Assembly: GCA_018056045.1 (NCBI GenBank)
Contig: JAGPGI010000178.1
Coordinates: 1 to 6,111, forward strand
DNA length: 6,111 bases
DNA from: Paracoccus sp. (in: a-proteobacteria)
GTDB taxonomy: Bacteria; Pseudomonadota; Alphaproteobacteria; Rhodobacterales; Rhodobacteraceae
Reading direction: 5' to 3'
Made by a program: the position numbers and the translations under genes. A model generated the notes under the pieces. It did not search any database. It saw nothing but the letters and a program-made list of their open reading frames with translations, and was not told where the DNA came from. Shown here in pieces: positions 1 through 4,210 of the stretch (positions are counted from its first letter, which is position 1; every line of letters starts with the position of its first letter).

Positions 1-447
1 GGTCTGATCCGTCCAGATCCAGCAGTCTGCGCGACCGCAGGTGCCGCTTGCGGCAGAAAATCCTTGTCTAGCGCTCGGATACAGGCGATCTTCACCTCAA
101 ACGACACGCCACTTGGGGAATGCAGGAGGGAGTCTGGGCTTCCTGTTGAGAAGCAGATTGACTGCATATATGTGTTGGGCTGTGGAACAATAGCCAATAT
201 TTTGGCGGATCATTCTGTTTCGCTTTTGCCCGCGCAAGGCTCTTTTTTGATCATTCCGGATAGTCCGGACGTTGTAATATTTTTGTCTTTGTTCTCAGTA
301 TATTTCTCTCAGGTAGACATGGGCGCGAATTTTAATTTTCTTCAGTACATTGGTGGCGATCTTCCTAGGTCAAGAGTTCTTATATCTAAAGAACAAATCC
401 CGGCTGCATACCCGGGCGCCCCAATAATCGACGAGGGTGATCGGTAA
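1..447 (+). CDS. C-terminal part of a DUF6602-like protein (5' end outside window)
   Basis: The reading frame is open from the first base to a TAA at 445-447, so the gene probably begins left of the window. A TTG at 64 is the only listed internal start and has no convincing Shine-Dalgarno. The stretch 'LPVEKQIDCIYVLGCG' followed by a hydrophobic helix 'DVVIFLSLFSVYF' and 'FNFLQYIGGD' resembles, from memory, the C-terminal end of DUF6602 proteins, in which a 'qiD.I.VL..G' strand precedes a helix ending near 'f.L..Yi'. The N-terminal half of that family, which I recall as carrying D-x-x-I/V-Y-D and E-V-K motifs like PD-(D/E)XK nucleases, would lie outside. Function is unknown; the family often sits in accessory or defence regions. 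Positions 121-360 are about 44% G+C against about 67% elsewhere, and A/T-ending codons are common, suggesting horizontal acquisition. Residues before about 21 do not look clearly family-like, so a frameshift or junction near the left edge is possible. Family call moderate, coding status fairly good. Confidence 0.5.
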   Translation, partial: GLIRPDPAVCATAGAACGRKSLSSARIQAIFTSNDTPLGECRRESGLPVEKQIDCIYVLGCGTIANILADHSVSLLPAQGSFLIIPDSPDVVIFLSLFSVYFSQVDMGANFNFLQYIGGDLPRSRVLISKEQIPAAYPGAPIIDEGDR

Positions 448-461
448 GCATTGTGGTGTTG

Positions 462-480
462 GTAGTGTGCTCACCGCACC
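462..480 (+). repeat. Possible second REP-like hairpin, opposite orientation
   Basis: A GTAG at 462-465 is followed by GTGC (467-470), loop TCACC, and GCAC (476-479). It points toward the minus-strand GTAG hairpin at 503-526, as in inverted REP pairs. The stem is only four base pairs, so this is tentative and may be chance. Confidence 0.2.
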
Positions 481-502
481 ATCACCAGCCAGCCACCCCA
501 AC

Positions 503-526
503 GGAGCGTGTAAATACGCATCCTAC
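503..526 (-). repeat. REP-like element: GTAG head plus bulged hairpin
   Basis: Read on the minus strand, GTAG (526-523) leads into an imperfect palindrome: GGA (523-521) and GCGT (519-516) pair with ACGC (509-506) and TCC (505-503). The loop is six bases, ATTTAC, and one T (520) is bulged. A GTAG/GTGG tetranucleotide at the 5' foot of a bulged hairpin is the known signature of REP sequences associated with RAYT transposases. It lies just beyond the stop of the RAYT remnant on the same strand, where such elements are expected. I see no further copy in the window, so repeat status is inferred. Confidence 0.4.
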
Positions 527-531
527 CCCCG

Positions 532-744
532 TCACATCGCCCGATGCCGATGACACGACGAATACGGCCAATCCTCGGGCCACGTCACAAAGCCATGCTG
601 CAGGGGTTTCCACCAGCAATATCGCAGATGCCCGACATGATCAACCAGCGCCACCCCGCCGCGCCGGGCCAGCGCGACGGTGGAAAAGATCGGCGCACCG
701 GGCAGGCGCGGGCGAAGATGGCGCGACATGCCCCAGCCGCGCAT
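532..744 (-). pseudogene. REP-associated tyrosine transposase (RAYT, IS200-like) remnant with internal deletion
   Basis: The 70-residue frame joins the two ends of a RAYT and lacks the middle. The front, 'SRHLRPRLPGAPIFSTVAL', followed by 'VDHVGHLR', matches the usual RAYT start (R.RlPGa.yFfTV.l...LV..I..LR). It passes directly, near position 621/622, into 'YCWWKPLQHGFV' and 'PEDWPYSSCHR', which matches the usual end (y.H.NPVkHGlV..p.dWpySSfHR). Full-length relatives are roughly 150-200 residues, so about 100 are missing, including the segment that carries the HUH metal-binding histidines (LPDHxH). It cannot be an active Y1-type nuclease. The Asn of the NPV motif is Lys here, consistent with decay. 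The start could be ATG at 744 (GGGAG abuts it, too close) or ATG at 729, which corresponds to the family's usual MSR/MPR start. It lies 27 bp downstream of, and co-directional with, the operon ending at 772, and is followed by a REP-like hairpin. Confidence 0.72.
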
Positions 745-771
745 CTCCCGGTTCAGGCGGCGTTAAGCGGC

Positions 772-1143
772 TCAGCGCCAGGCGCCCTTGGTCGGCAGAT
801 AGATCGTGCCCAGATCCTGCGGGGCCTTGGCCTCGGCGGTCGGCTGCAGGTCCTCGGGCGCGACCTCGAACTGGCCCAGAATCCCGCCGGGAACATTGGG
901 TAGGATCGCGTCATATTGGCCGGGCTGGTCCACCGCCACCGCGAATTCCCCGGTTTCAGAGGTAAAGCCGATATTGCCCGAATAGCCCTTGGCGGCGCTG
1001 TCGGCATTTTCCAGGATTATCGGAAAGCCCGCCACGGGTTTGCCGTCGGCATCCTGCAGCTTGCCCTGAATCATCGCCACTTGTGCGCCGGCGGGGCTGC
1101 CACAGGCGAAAGCCAGCGCCACAACTGTGCCAAGCCGCGTCAT
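772..1143 (-). CDS. Secreted CnaB/carboxypeptidase-regulatory-like protein, second gene of operon
   Basis: A 123-residue protein with an N-terminal signal peptide: a hydrophobic core at residues 5-14 and a likely signal peptidase I site after A20 (AGA/QVAM). C14 does not sit in a good lipobox. The mature part (residues 22-83) has the pattern of a small beta-sandwich of the CarboxypepD_reg/CnaB type: 'IQGKLQDADGKPVAGFPIIL', then 'T..TGEFAVAV..PGQY'. A proline-rich C-terminal tail follows. The location is predicted to be the periplasm or cell surface. No catalytic residues are evident, so a binding or structural role is more likely than an enzyme. The ATG overlaps the TGA of the upstream gene by four bases (ATGA), implying translational coupling; a G-rich GGGGATGG lies just upstream. 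The two products probably act at the same place, since the upstream protein also has an extracytoplasmic beta-rich domain. The specific function is not recognised. Confidence 0.8.
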   Translation of the reverse strand: MTRLGTVVALAFACGSPAGAQVAMIQGKLQDADGKPVAGFPIILENADSAAKGYSGNIGFTSETGEFAVAVDQPGQYDAILPNVPGGILGQFEVAPEDLQPTAEAKAPQDLGTIYLPTKGAWR

Positions 1144-1691
1144 GATCCATCCCCATTGCTGACATGGTTGCGGGTCAGCCGGCCGCTAAAGGACAGCCGT
1201 CCCCCGTCAAAGATCGCCGGGCCCTGAGTCACCGTATAGATCAGCCGCCCGTCCGACCCCAGATCGGTCGGCGACAGCGCCACGACCGTGTAGGGGCCGG
1301 GTTCCTCGACCAGCAGCTCCATCGTGCCCCTGCCGTTCTGAAAGAACTCCTGCGAGCCCTTCAGATGGCGCTGCGGAAAGGCCGCGACCATCACATAGCT
1401 GCCCGGCGGCAGGTTGTCGGTTTCCAGCGTGGCGACCAGCGGCAGGTTGCGGATTTCGGGTGCGGGCTCCAGCTTGCTGGCCACAAAGGTCGCCAGCGCG
1501 ATCCCCAGCCCGACCGCGATCAACGAGGGGTAGTTGGTCTTGATCTTGCCGAACCATGGCAGCTCGATCTCGCTTGGTTGGCCGTGTTCGTCGACGACGA
1601 TCTGCTGGCGCAGCAGTGCATAGATGCCGCCGATCACGCAGATCAGCGCGATCACCAGCACGAAGGAAATCAGAAAAAGAATGCCCGACAT
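1140..1691 (-). CDS. Two-helix membrane protein with beta-rich extracytoplasmic domain
   Basis: I place the start at ATG 1691, not at ATG 1733, because GAGGAAGG (1704-1697) lies five bases before it and the promoter's -10 box overlaps the upstream ATG. The product has 183 residues. Helix 1 spans about residues 3-27 (ILFLISFVLVIALICVIGG), followed by a short loop with K49 and K51. Helix 2 spans about residues 56-72. Residues about 76-183 form a soluble domain with alternating beta-type segments (PLVATLET, GSYVMVAAF, TMELLVEEPGPYTVVAL, RLIYTVTQGPAIF). The positive-inside rule favours both termini outside, putting this domain in the periplasm. It contains 'PPGSYVMVA' and 'EPGPYTVVA', the PG-x-Y turn seen in CnaB/prealbumin-like folds, which recurs in the partner encoded downstream. 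The gene is first in a two-gene operon and overlaps the second by four bases. I do not recognise a named family. Confidence 0.82.
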   Translation of the reverse strand: MSGILFLISFVLVIALICVIGGIYALLRQQIVVDEHGQPSEIELPWFGKIKTNYPSLIAVGLGIALATFVASKLEPAPEIRNLPLVATLETDNLPPGSYVMVAAFPQRHLKGSQEFFQNGRGTMELLVEEPGPYTVVALSPTDLGSDGRLIYTVTQGPAIFDGGRLSFSGRLTRNHVSNGDGS

Positions 1692-1696
1692 GGCAA

Positions 1697-1704
1697 CCTT
1701 CCTC
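1697..1704 (-). promoter_or_regulatory. Strong ribosome binding site deciding the 1691 start
   Basis: GAGGAAGG on the minus strand ends five bases before ATG 1691. The alternative ATG at 1733 lies inside the predicted -10 box and would not be on the transcript. Confidence 0.75.
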
Positions 1705-1732
1705 GAAATGAGAACGAAGGTAAGTGCGGACA

Positions 1733-1761
1733 ATCATAGCATGTTTCGCAGGGGCGCCAAA
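1733..1761 (-). promoter_or_regulatory. Predicted sigma-70-type promoter of the 1691-772 operon
   Basis: On the minus strand the -10 box is TATGAT (1738-1733, five of six matches to TATAAT). The -35 box is TTTGGC (1761-1756) with a 17-base spacer, or TTGGCG (1760-1755) with 16. The start of transcription would fall near 1726, giving a leader of about 35 bases that contains the Shine-Dalgarno at 1704-1697. Confidence 0.5.
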
Positions 1762-1778
1762 ACGCGAATCCGGGGCTG

Positions 1779-1810
1779 GCGGTAAGGATATACCGCAGGC
1801 GTGTCGCCTG
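1779..1810 (-). repeat. Two tandem perfect inverted repeats upstream of the operon promoter
   Basis: GCGGTA (1779-1784) and TACCGC (1791-1796) are separated by six bases. Immediately adjoining, CAGGCG (1796-1801) and CGCCTG (1805-1810) are separated by three. They lie between the entericidin-type gene and the operon promoter. They could form terminator-like hairpins for the upstream transcript, without a T-run, or be protein-binding sites upstream of the -35 box. I cannot tell which. Confidence 0.35.
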
Positions 1811-1854
1811 TCCACGCGCGGTCTGCGCAGGTTACGGCGGATTTTGGGATGATG

Positions 1855-1874
1855 GGGCGGCGCCGGGGCCGCCC
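1855..1874 (-). terminator. Possible terminator hairpin after the entericidin-type gene
   Basis: Four bases after the stop codon, GGGCGGC (1874-1868) and GCCGCCC (1861-1855) form a perfect seven-base-pair stem with a six-base loop. No T-run follows (CATCATCCC), so it is either a weak intrinsic terminator or a 3'-end-stabilising hairpin. Confidence 0.35.
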
Positions 1875-1878
1875 GCGA

Positions 1879-2022
1879 TCACATGCCGCTTTGTACGTCG
1901 CGGCTTTCCTGCTCGACCACCTGACCTGCGGTCTGAAGGTCGCGCCCGGCGCCCTCGACAGTCTGGCAGGCCGCCAGCGCGAGCAGCGCAAGCGCCGGGA
2001 AAAGCTTGAAGATTCTGGGCAT
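1879..2022 (-). CDS. Entericidin A/B family small lipoprotein
   Basis: A 47-residue protein: a basic N-terminus (MPRIFK), a hydrophobic helix at residues 7-18, a lipobox LAAC with lipidated Cys at residue 19, and the family's hallmark 'CQTVEGAGRDLQTAG' followed by a glutamate/glutamine-rich amphipathic tail. Entericidins are tiny cell-envelope lipoproteins first described in E. coli as an antidote/toxin pair (EcnA/EcnB), the latter under stationary-phase control. Most proteobacteria carry single copies of uncertain role. The start at 2022 is set by AGGAG (2033-2029) with a six-base gap. An out-of-frame ATG at 2027 is only one base from that Shine-Dalgarno and opens an arginine-rich shadow frame. 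No second entericidin copy is adjacent. TTGACA (2059-2054) upstream is a possible -35 element, but no good -10 follows at the right distance. Residue 20 is Gln, so Asp+2 inner-membrane retention is not indicated and outer-membrane sorting is more likely. Confidence 0.85.
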   Translation of the reverse strand: MPRIFKLFPALALLALAACQTVEGAGRDLQTAGQVVEQESRDVQSGM

Positions 2023-2101
2023 TCCATACTCCTGCAATGCGAATGTCACTCGCTGTCAAACGCCTTCTTTTAGCGCGGGGTTCCAGCGGATGTTAGGGTT
2101 T

Positions 2102-2122
2102 GGTTAACGAATTCGCGTTACC
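2102..2122 (+). repeat. Imperfect inverted repeat just before the lipoprotein start
   Basis: GGT (2102-2104) and AACG (2106-2109) pair with CGTT (2116-2119) and ACC (2120-2122), with one bulged T (2105) and a six-base AT-rich loop. It ends seven bases before ATG 2130, where a Shine-Dalgarno would be expected. It may be an operator in the divergent 2023-2129 region or a hairpin in the leader. Confidence 0.25.
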
Positions 2123-2129
2123 AAGACCC

Positions 2130-2435
2130 ATGCGTGTGATTCTGATCCCCCTGATCCTTCTGCTTGCCGCCTGTGCCTCGCCCGCGCCGGGCTACTTCAA
2201 CGCGACCCGCCACGATATCACGCTTCAGGGCATTGATTTCACGATATTTCATGATGGCAATTCGGCCGAGGTGATCCGCCATGGCTACCTGACGCGGCGC
2301 GAACGCGGCGTGGTCCCGGAACTGATGGTGCAGGCTGCCGAAAAGACAACCGGCTGCCGGGTGATCCCGAACAGCCTGCGCAGCCGCATCCCCGGTGACA
2401 CGGGCGAGGCGCGCGTGGCGCTGGATTGCTATTGA
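2130..2435 (+). CDS. Small lipoprotein of unknown function
   Basis: A 101-residue protein beginning 'MRVILIPLILLLAAC', a clear lipoprotein signal with lipobox LAAC and the modified Cys at residue 15. Ala and Ser follow, favouring outer-membrane sorting. I prefer ATG 2130 over the TTG at 2100 because the signal peptide then starts correctly; no strong Shine-Dalgarno is visible. The mature part is about 86 residues and mixed alpha/beta: a beta-like 'HDITLQGIDFTIFHDG', a central basic helix (VIRHGYLTRRERG), and a C-terminal segment with C76 and C100 that could form a periplasmic disulfide. I recall similar hypothetical lipoproteins in Rhodobacteraceae but no assigned function. It is divergent from the entericidin-type gene across a 107-bp gap and followed 131 bp later by another small co-directional gene. 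Confidence 0.8.
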   Translation: MRVILIPLILLLAACASPAPGYFNATRHDITLQGIDFTIFHDGNSAEVIRHGYLTRRERGVVPELMVQAAEKTTGCRVIPNSLRSRIPGDTGEARVALDCY

Positions 2436-2566
2436 AGCACAGCGCAGGCGAATGCGCCGACTGGCCTGATCTGGTTCCGGGATTTCGCGGCATTTCTGCG
2501 CCAGATCAAGGCAGGGTCCCCGGCGCCGCTTTAATGTGGTGTCAGGACAATAAAGGACCAAGCCCC

Positions 2567-2752
2567 ATGTCTCGTCTTTTCATGCTGCTTTTTTCCATCG
2601 CCTTCACCACGCTGGCCGGGATCGGGATCGTCGTGGTTCTGGTCATGGGCCGCTATGATGTCGCCTCGATCGCCGGCGCGGCGCTGGCCGGAGGCATCGC
2701 CGCTTTGCCGGTGACATGGCTGGTGGCGCGGCGTCTGGAGGAAGAGGCCTGA
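2567..2752 (+). CDS. 61-residue two-helix membrane protein (family often mislabelled 'CTP synthetase')
   Basis: The start at ATG 2567 follows AAGGA (2553-2557) by nine bases. The longer frame from 2426 would need a TTG start inside a stretch without coding character. The product has a helix at about residues 4-27 (containing TTLAGIGIVVVLVMG), a short turn (RYD), and a second helix at about 33-54 (ending ALPVTWLVARRL). The pattern 'TTLAG.G.V.VL..G' plus 'ALPVsWLVA..L' is one I recall from small Rhodobacteraceae proteins that databases commonly label 'CTP synthetase'. It has none of the PyrG amidoligase or glutaminase domains (PyrG is about 540 residues), so that name is an annotation artefact. 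Its role is unknown. It is convergent with the hydrolase gene, 85 bp away. Confidence 0.75.
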   Translation: MSRLFMLLFSIAFTTLAGIGIVVVLVMGRYDVASIAGAALAGGIAALPVTWLVARRLEEEA

Positions 2753-2772
2753 GCAAAGGACAGGCTGTGTCG

Positions 2773-2789
2773 TGGGGCGCCTGACCCCA
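2773..2789. terminator. Weak candidate bidirectional terminator between convergent genes
   Basis: TGGGG (2773-2777) and CCCCA (2785-2789) form a five-base-pair stem with a seven-base loop, in the 85-bp gap between the converging genes ending at 2752 and 2838. There is no T-run on either strand. Confidence 0.25.
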
Positions 2790-2837
2790 TGCCGAAACGC
2801 CGGTAAGTGTCCGCCGGGCATGACGGTTGCCGGGTGC

Positions 2838-3608
2838 TTAGCCCAGAAACTCTGCTGCTACCTCGGCCACTTCAGCGGGGCGGTCGGCATGCAGCCAATG
2901 ACCGGCCCCGGCGAAATACCTGAGCTTTGCCTGGGGGAAATAGGCGCGGATGGCCTCGACCTGCGGTTCGCGGCAATAATCGGAGTCGGCGCCCGCAAGG
3001 AACAGGGCAGGGCCTTCATAGGTCCCCTTGGTTGCCGTCTCGGGCCAGCCGATCAACTGGTTCATCTGATCGCGCAGCGCGGTCAGGTTGTATTTCCAGC
3101 GTGGCGGGTCCGATTTCAGGTCCAGCGATTGCAGCAGAAAGGCGCGGATCCCCGGCTCGGGGATGGAGGCGGCCAGCCGTGCATCGGCATCCGAGCGCAG
3201 GCGCAGGCCGGTCAGATCCATCCCCTCCATGGCGTCGATCAGCGCGGTCTGGGTATGGCTGTAGGCATAGGGGGCGATGTCCATCACCACCAGCTTGCGC
3301 ACCAGCTCGGGCCGGGTCAGCGCCAGCATCATCGCGGCCTTGCCGCCCATGGAATGGCCCAGCACATCGGCCTGACGACCATGGGCCGCGATTACCTCGG
3401 CCAGATCGCCGGCCAGCGCCGGATAGCTGTGATCGGGGTCGTGGAAGCTGTCGCCATGATTGCGCATCTCGACCGAGATCACGCGCCGGGTCTCGGCCAG
3501 CCGCCGCGCCAGTCCGCCCAGATTCTTGCCCGAACCGAAAAGCCCATGCGCCAGCAGCACTGGCGGCTGTTCGGTATCGGTTCCCGTCACGATCGTGTTC
3601 AGCATCAT
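2838..3608 (-). CDS. Alpha/beta hydrolase, YbfF-type esterase
   Basis: A 256-residue, single-domain alpha/beta-hydrolase without a signal peptide, so cytoplasmic. An early 'HGLFGSGKN' (residues 21-29) supplies the oxyanion-hole loop. 'GHSMGGK' (84-90) is the nucleophile elbow with Ser86. Asp110 in 'VVMDIAP' lies 24 residues on, matching the Ser89-Asp113 spacing I recall for E. coli YbfF. His237 in 'GAGHWLH' is the base. The internal 'RNHGDS' (49-54) and 'KYNLTALRD' (172-180) are typical of the YbfF branch, and length agrees with it (about 255). The reaction is hydrolysis of short-chain esters or thioesters; YbfF acts on acyl-CoA substrates in vitro, but the physiological substrate is unresolved. 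Two ATGs occur back to back (3608 and 3605), neither with a clear Shine-Dalgarno. It is divergent from the gene at 3678 (69-bp gap). Confidence 0.92.
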   Translation of the reverse strand: MMLNTIVTGTDTEQPPVLLAHGLFGSGKNLGGLARRLAETRRVISVEMRNHGDSFHDPDHSYPALAGDLAEVIAAHGRQADVLGHSMGGKAAMMLALTRPELVRKLVVMDIAPYAYSHTQTALIDAMEGMDLTGLRLRSDADARLAASIPEPGIRAFLLQSLDLKSDPPRWKYNLTALRDQMNQLIGWPETATKGTYEGPALFLAGADSDYCREPQVEAIRAYFPQAKLRYFAGAGHWLHADRPAEVAEVAAEFLG

Positions 3609-3677
3609 GGCGGCAGCCTAGCGCCACTGGTGAAGCGGCGCCAGAGGCGTTAATCTGGCAGAAAAACGGGGGCAGGG

Positions 3678-4061
3678 ATGAGCATCGAGAATATCCGGCC
3701 GATGGCGGATGAGGTGGCGGGGCTGATGGCGGCGCGGTTTGGCGGCCTCCGGCGCGGGCATCAGGCGGATCTCGACAGCATGATGCGCAAGCGCGGCGGC
3801 GCGCTGCCCCGCAAGCTGCGGCGCGAGGCGCGGATACTGCTGGACGGCGACCGCATGGCCGGGCATCCGAAACTGGCGCGGCAGGTGAATTTCGACCGGT
3901 TCGAGCGCGCCCACAAGGCGCTGACGCATTACCTGCGGCCCTTGGGCAAGGGCGCGCGGCTGCAGGGCGGCGCAGTCGGCATCGCCGCCAGCGTGCTGCT
4001 GGGGCTGATGGTCCTAGGCGCGGTGGCGGTCTGGATCATGGTGCAGCGGGGGCTGATCTAA
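3678..4061 (+). CDS. Conserved hypothetical protein with C-terminal transmembrane anchor
   Basis: A 127-residue protein. Residues 1-95 are a soluble, strongly basic, helical region (MMRKRGGALPRKLRREAR at 35-52, then 'HPKLARQVNFDRFERAHKAL' at 63-82). One hydrophobic helix at about 98-121 and a six-residue tail (VQRGLI) follow. The basic N-terminal part should face the cytoplasm with a very short periplasmic tail, a tail-anchored arrangement. The start is supported by a G-rich GGGGGCAGGG directly upstream of ATG 3678, though the spacing is short. The basic stretch could bind nucleic acid or acidic lipid; that is inference. I do not recognise a named family. It is convergent with glyA across a 149-bp gap. 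Confidence 0.78.
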   Translation: MSIENIRPMADEVAGLMAARFGGLRRGHQADLDSMMRKRGGALPRKLRREARILLDGDRMAGHPKLARQVNFDRFERAHKALTHYLRPLGKGARLQGGAVGIAASVLLGLMVLGAVAVWIMVQRGLI

Positions 4062-4150
4062 AGGCGCCCCCCGCCGCGCGGTCATCTTCACGGTGTCGAT
4101 GCCGATGTGACGATGAAACCTGTGGCAAAGCCCGGCACTCGGGCAGATAT

Positions 4151-4192
4151 CCGGCCACCCGGCCGGTGTTCAGGCGCACGGGGCTGGCCCCG
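4151..4192. terminator. Hairpin pair in the gap between converging genes; possible terminator region
   Basis: CCGGCC (4151-4156) and GGCCGG (4161-4166) form a perfect stem around a four-base loop. Nearby, CGGGG (4179-4183) and CCCCG (4188-4192) form a second stem. They sit in the 149-bp gap between the genes ending at 4061 (+) and 4211 (-). Neither is followed by a proper T-run, so termination is inferred from position. Confidence 0.3.
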
Positions 4193-4210
4193 CGCGTCCC
4201 CGTTCGTGGA

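Noticed and set aside
453..1007. Several frames on both strands across 453-1007
   Set aside because: They are Arg/Pro-rich or otherwise without domain character. The supported content here is the REP hairpin, the RAYT remnant and the start of the 772-1143 minus-strand gene.
1734..2027. A 97-codon arginine-rich minus-strand frame from ATG 2027
   Set aside because: The same Shine-Dalgarno is correctly spaced only for ATG 2022, whose frame encodes a textbook entericidin. The longer frame would also run into the next promoter.
2029..2059. A full promoter for the entericidin-type gene built on TTGACA at 2059-2054
   Set aside because: The -35 match is perfect, but the sequence 17 bases downstream (TGCAGG) is not a credible -10 box, so it is not called as a feature.
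2426..2566. Upstream extension of the 61-residue membrane protein to 108 residues
   Set aside because: It would need a TTG start without a ribosome binding site and adds a stretch that does not resemble the family; ATG 2567 has AAGGA upstream.
2772..3712. Two long plus-strand frames (2772-3653 and 2927-3712) opposite the hydrolase gene
   Set aside because: Both are shadows of the YbfF-type hydrolase, which has a complete catalytic triad. Their products are low-complexity (Gly/Gln/His- or Ser/Arg/Pro-rich).
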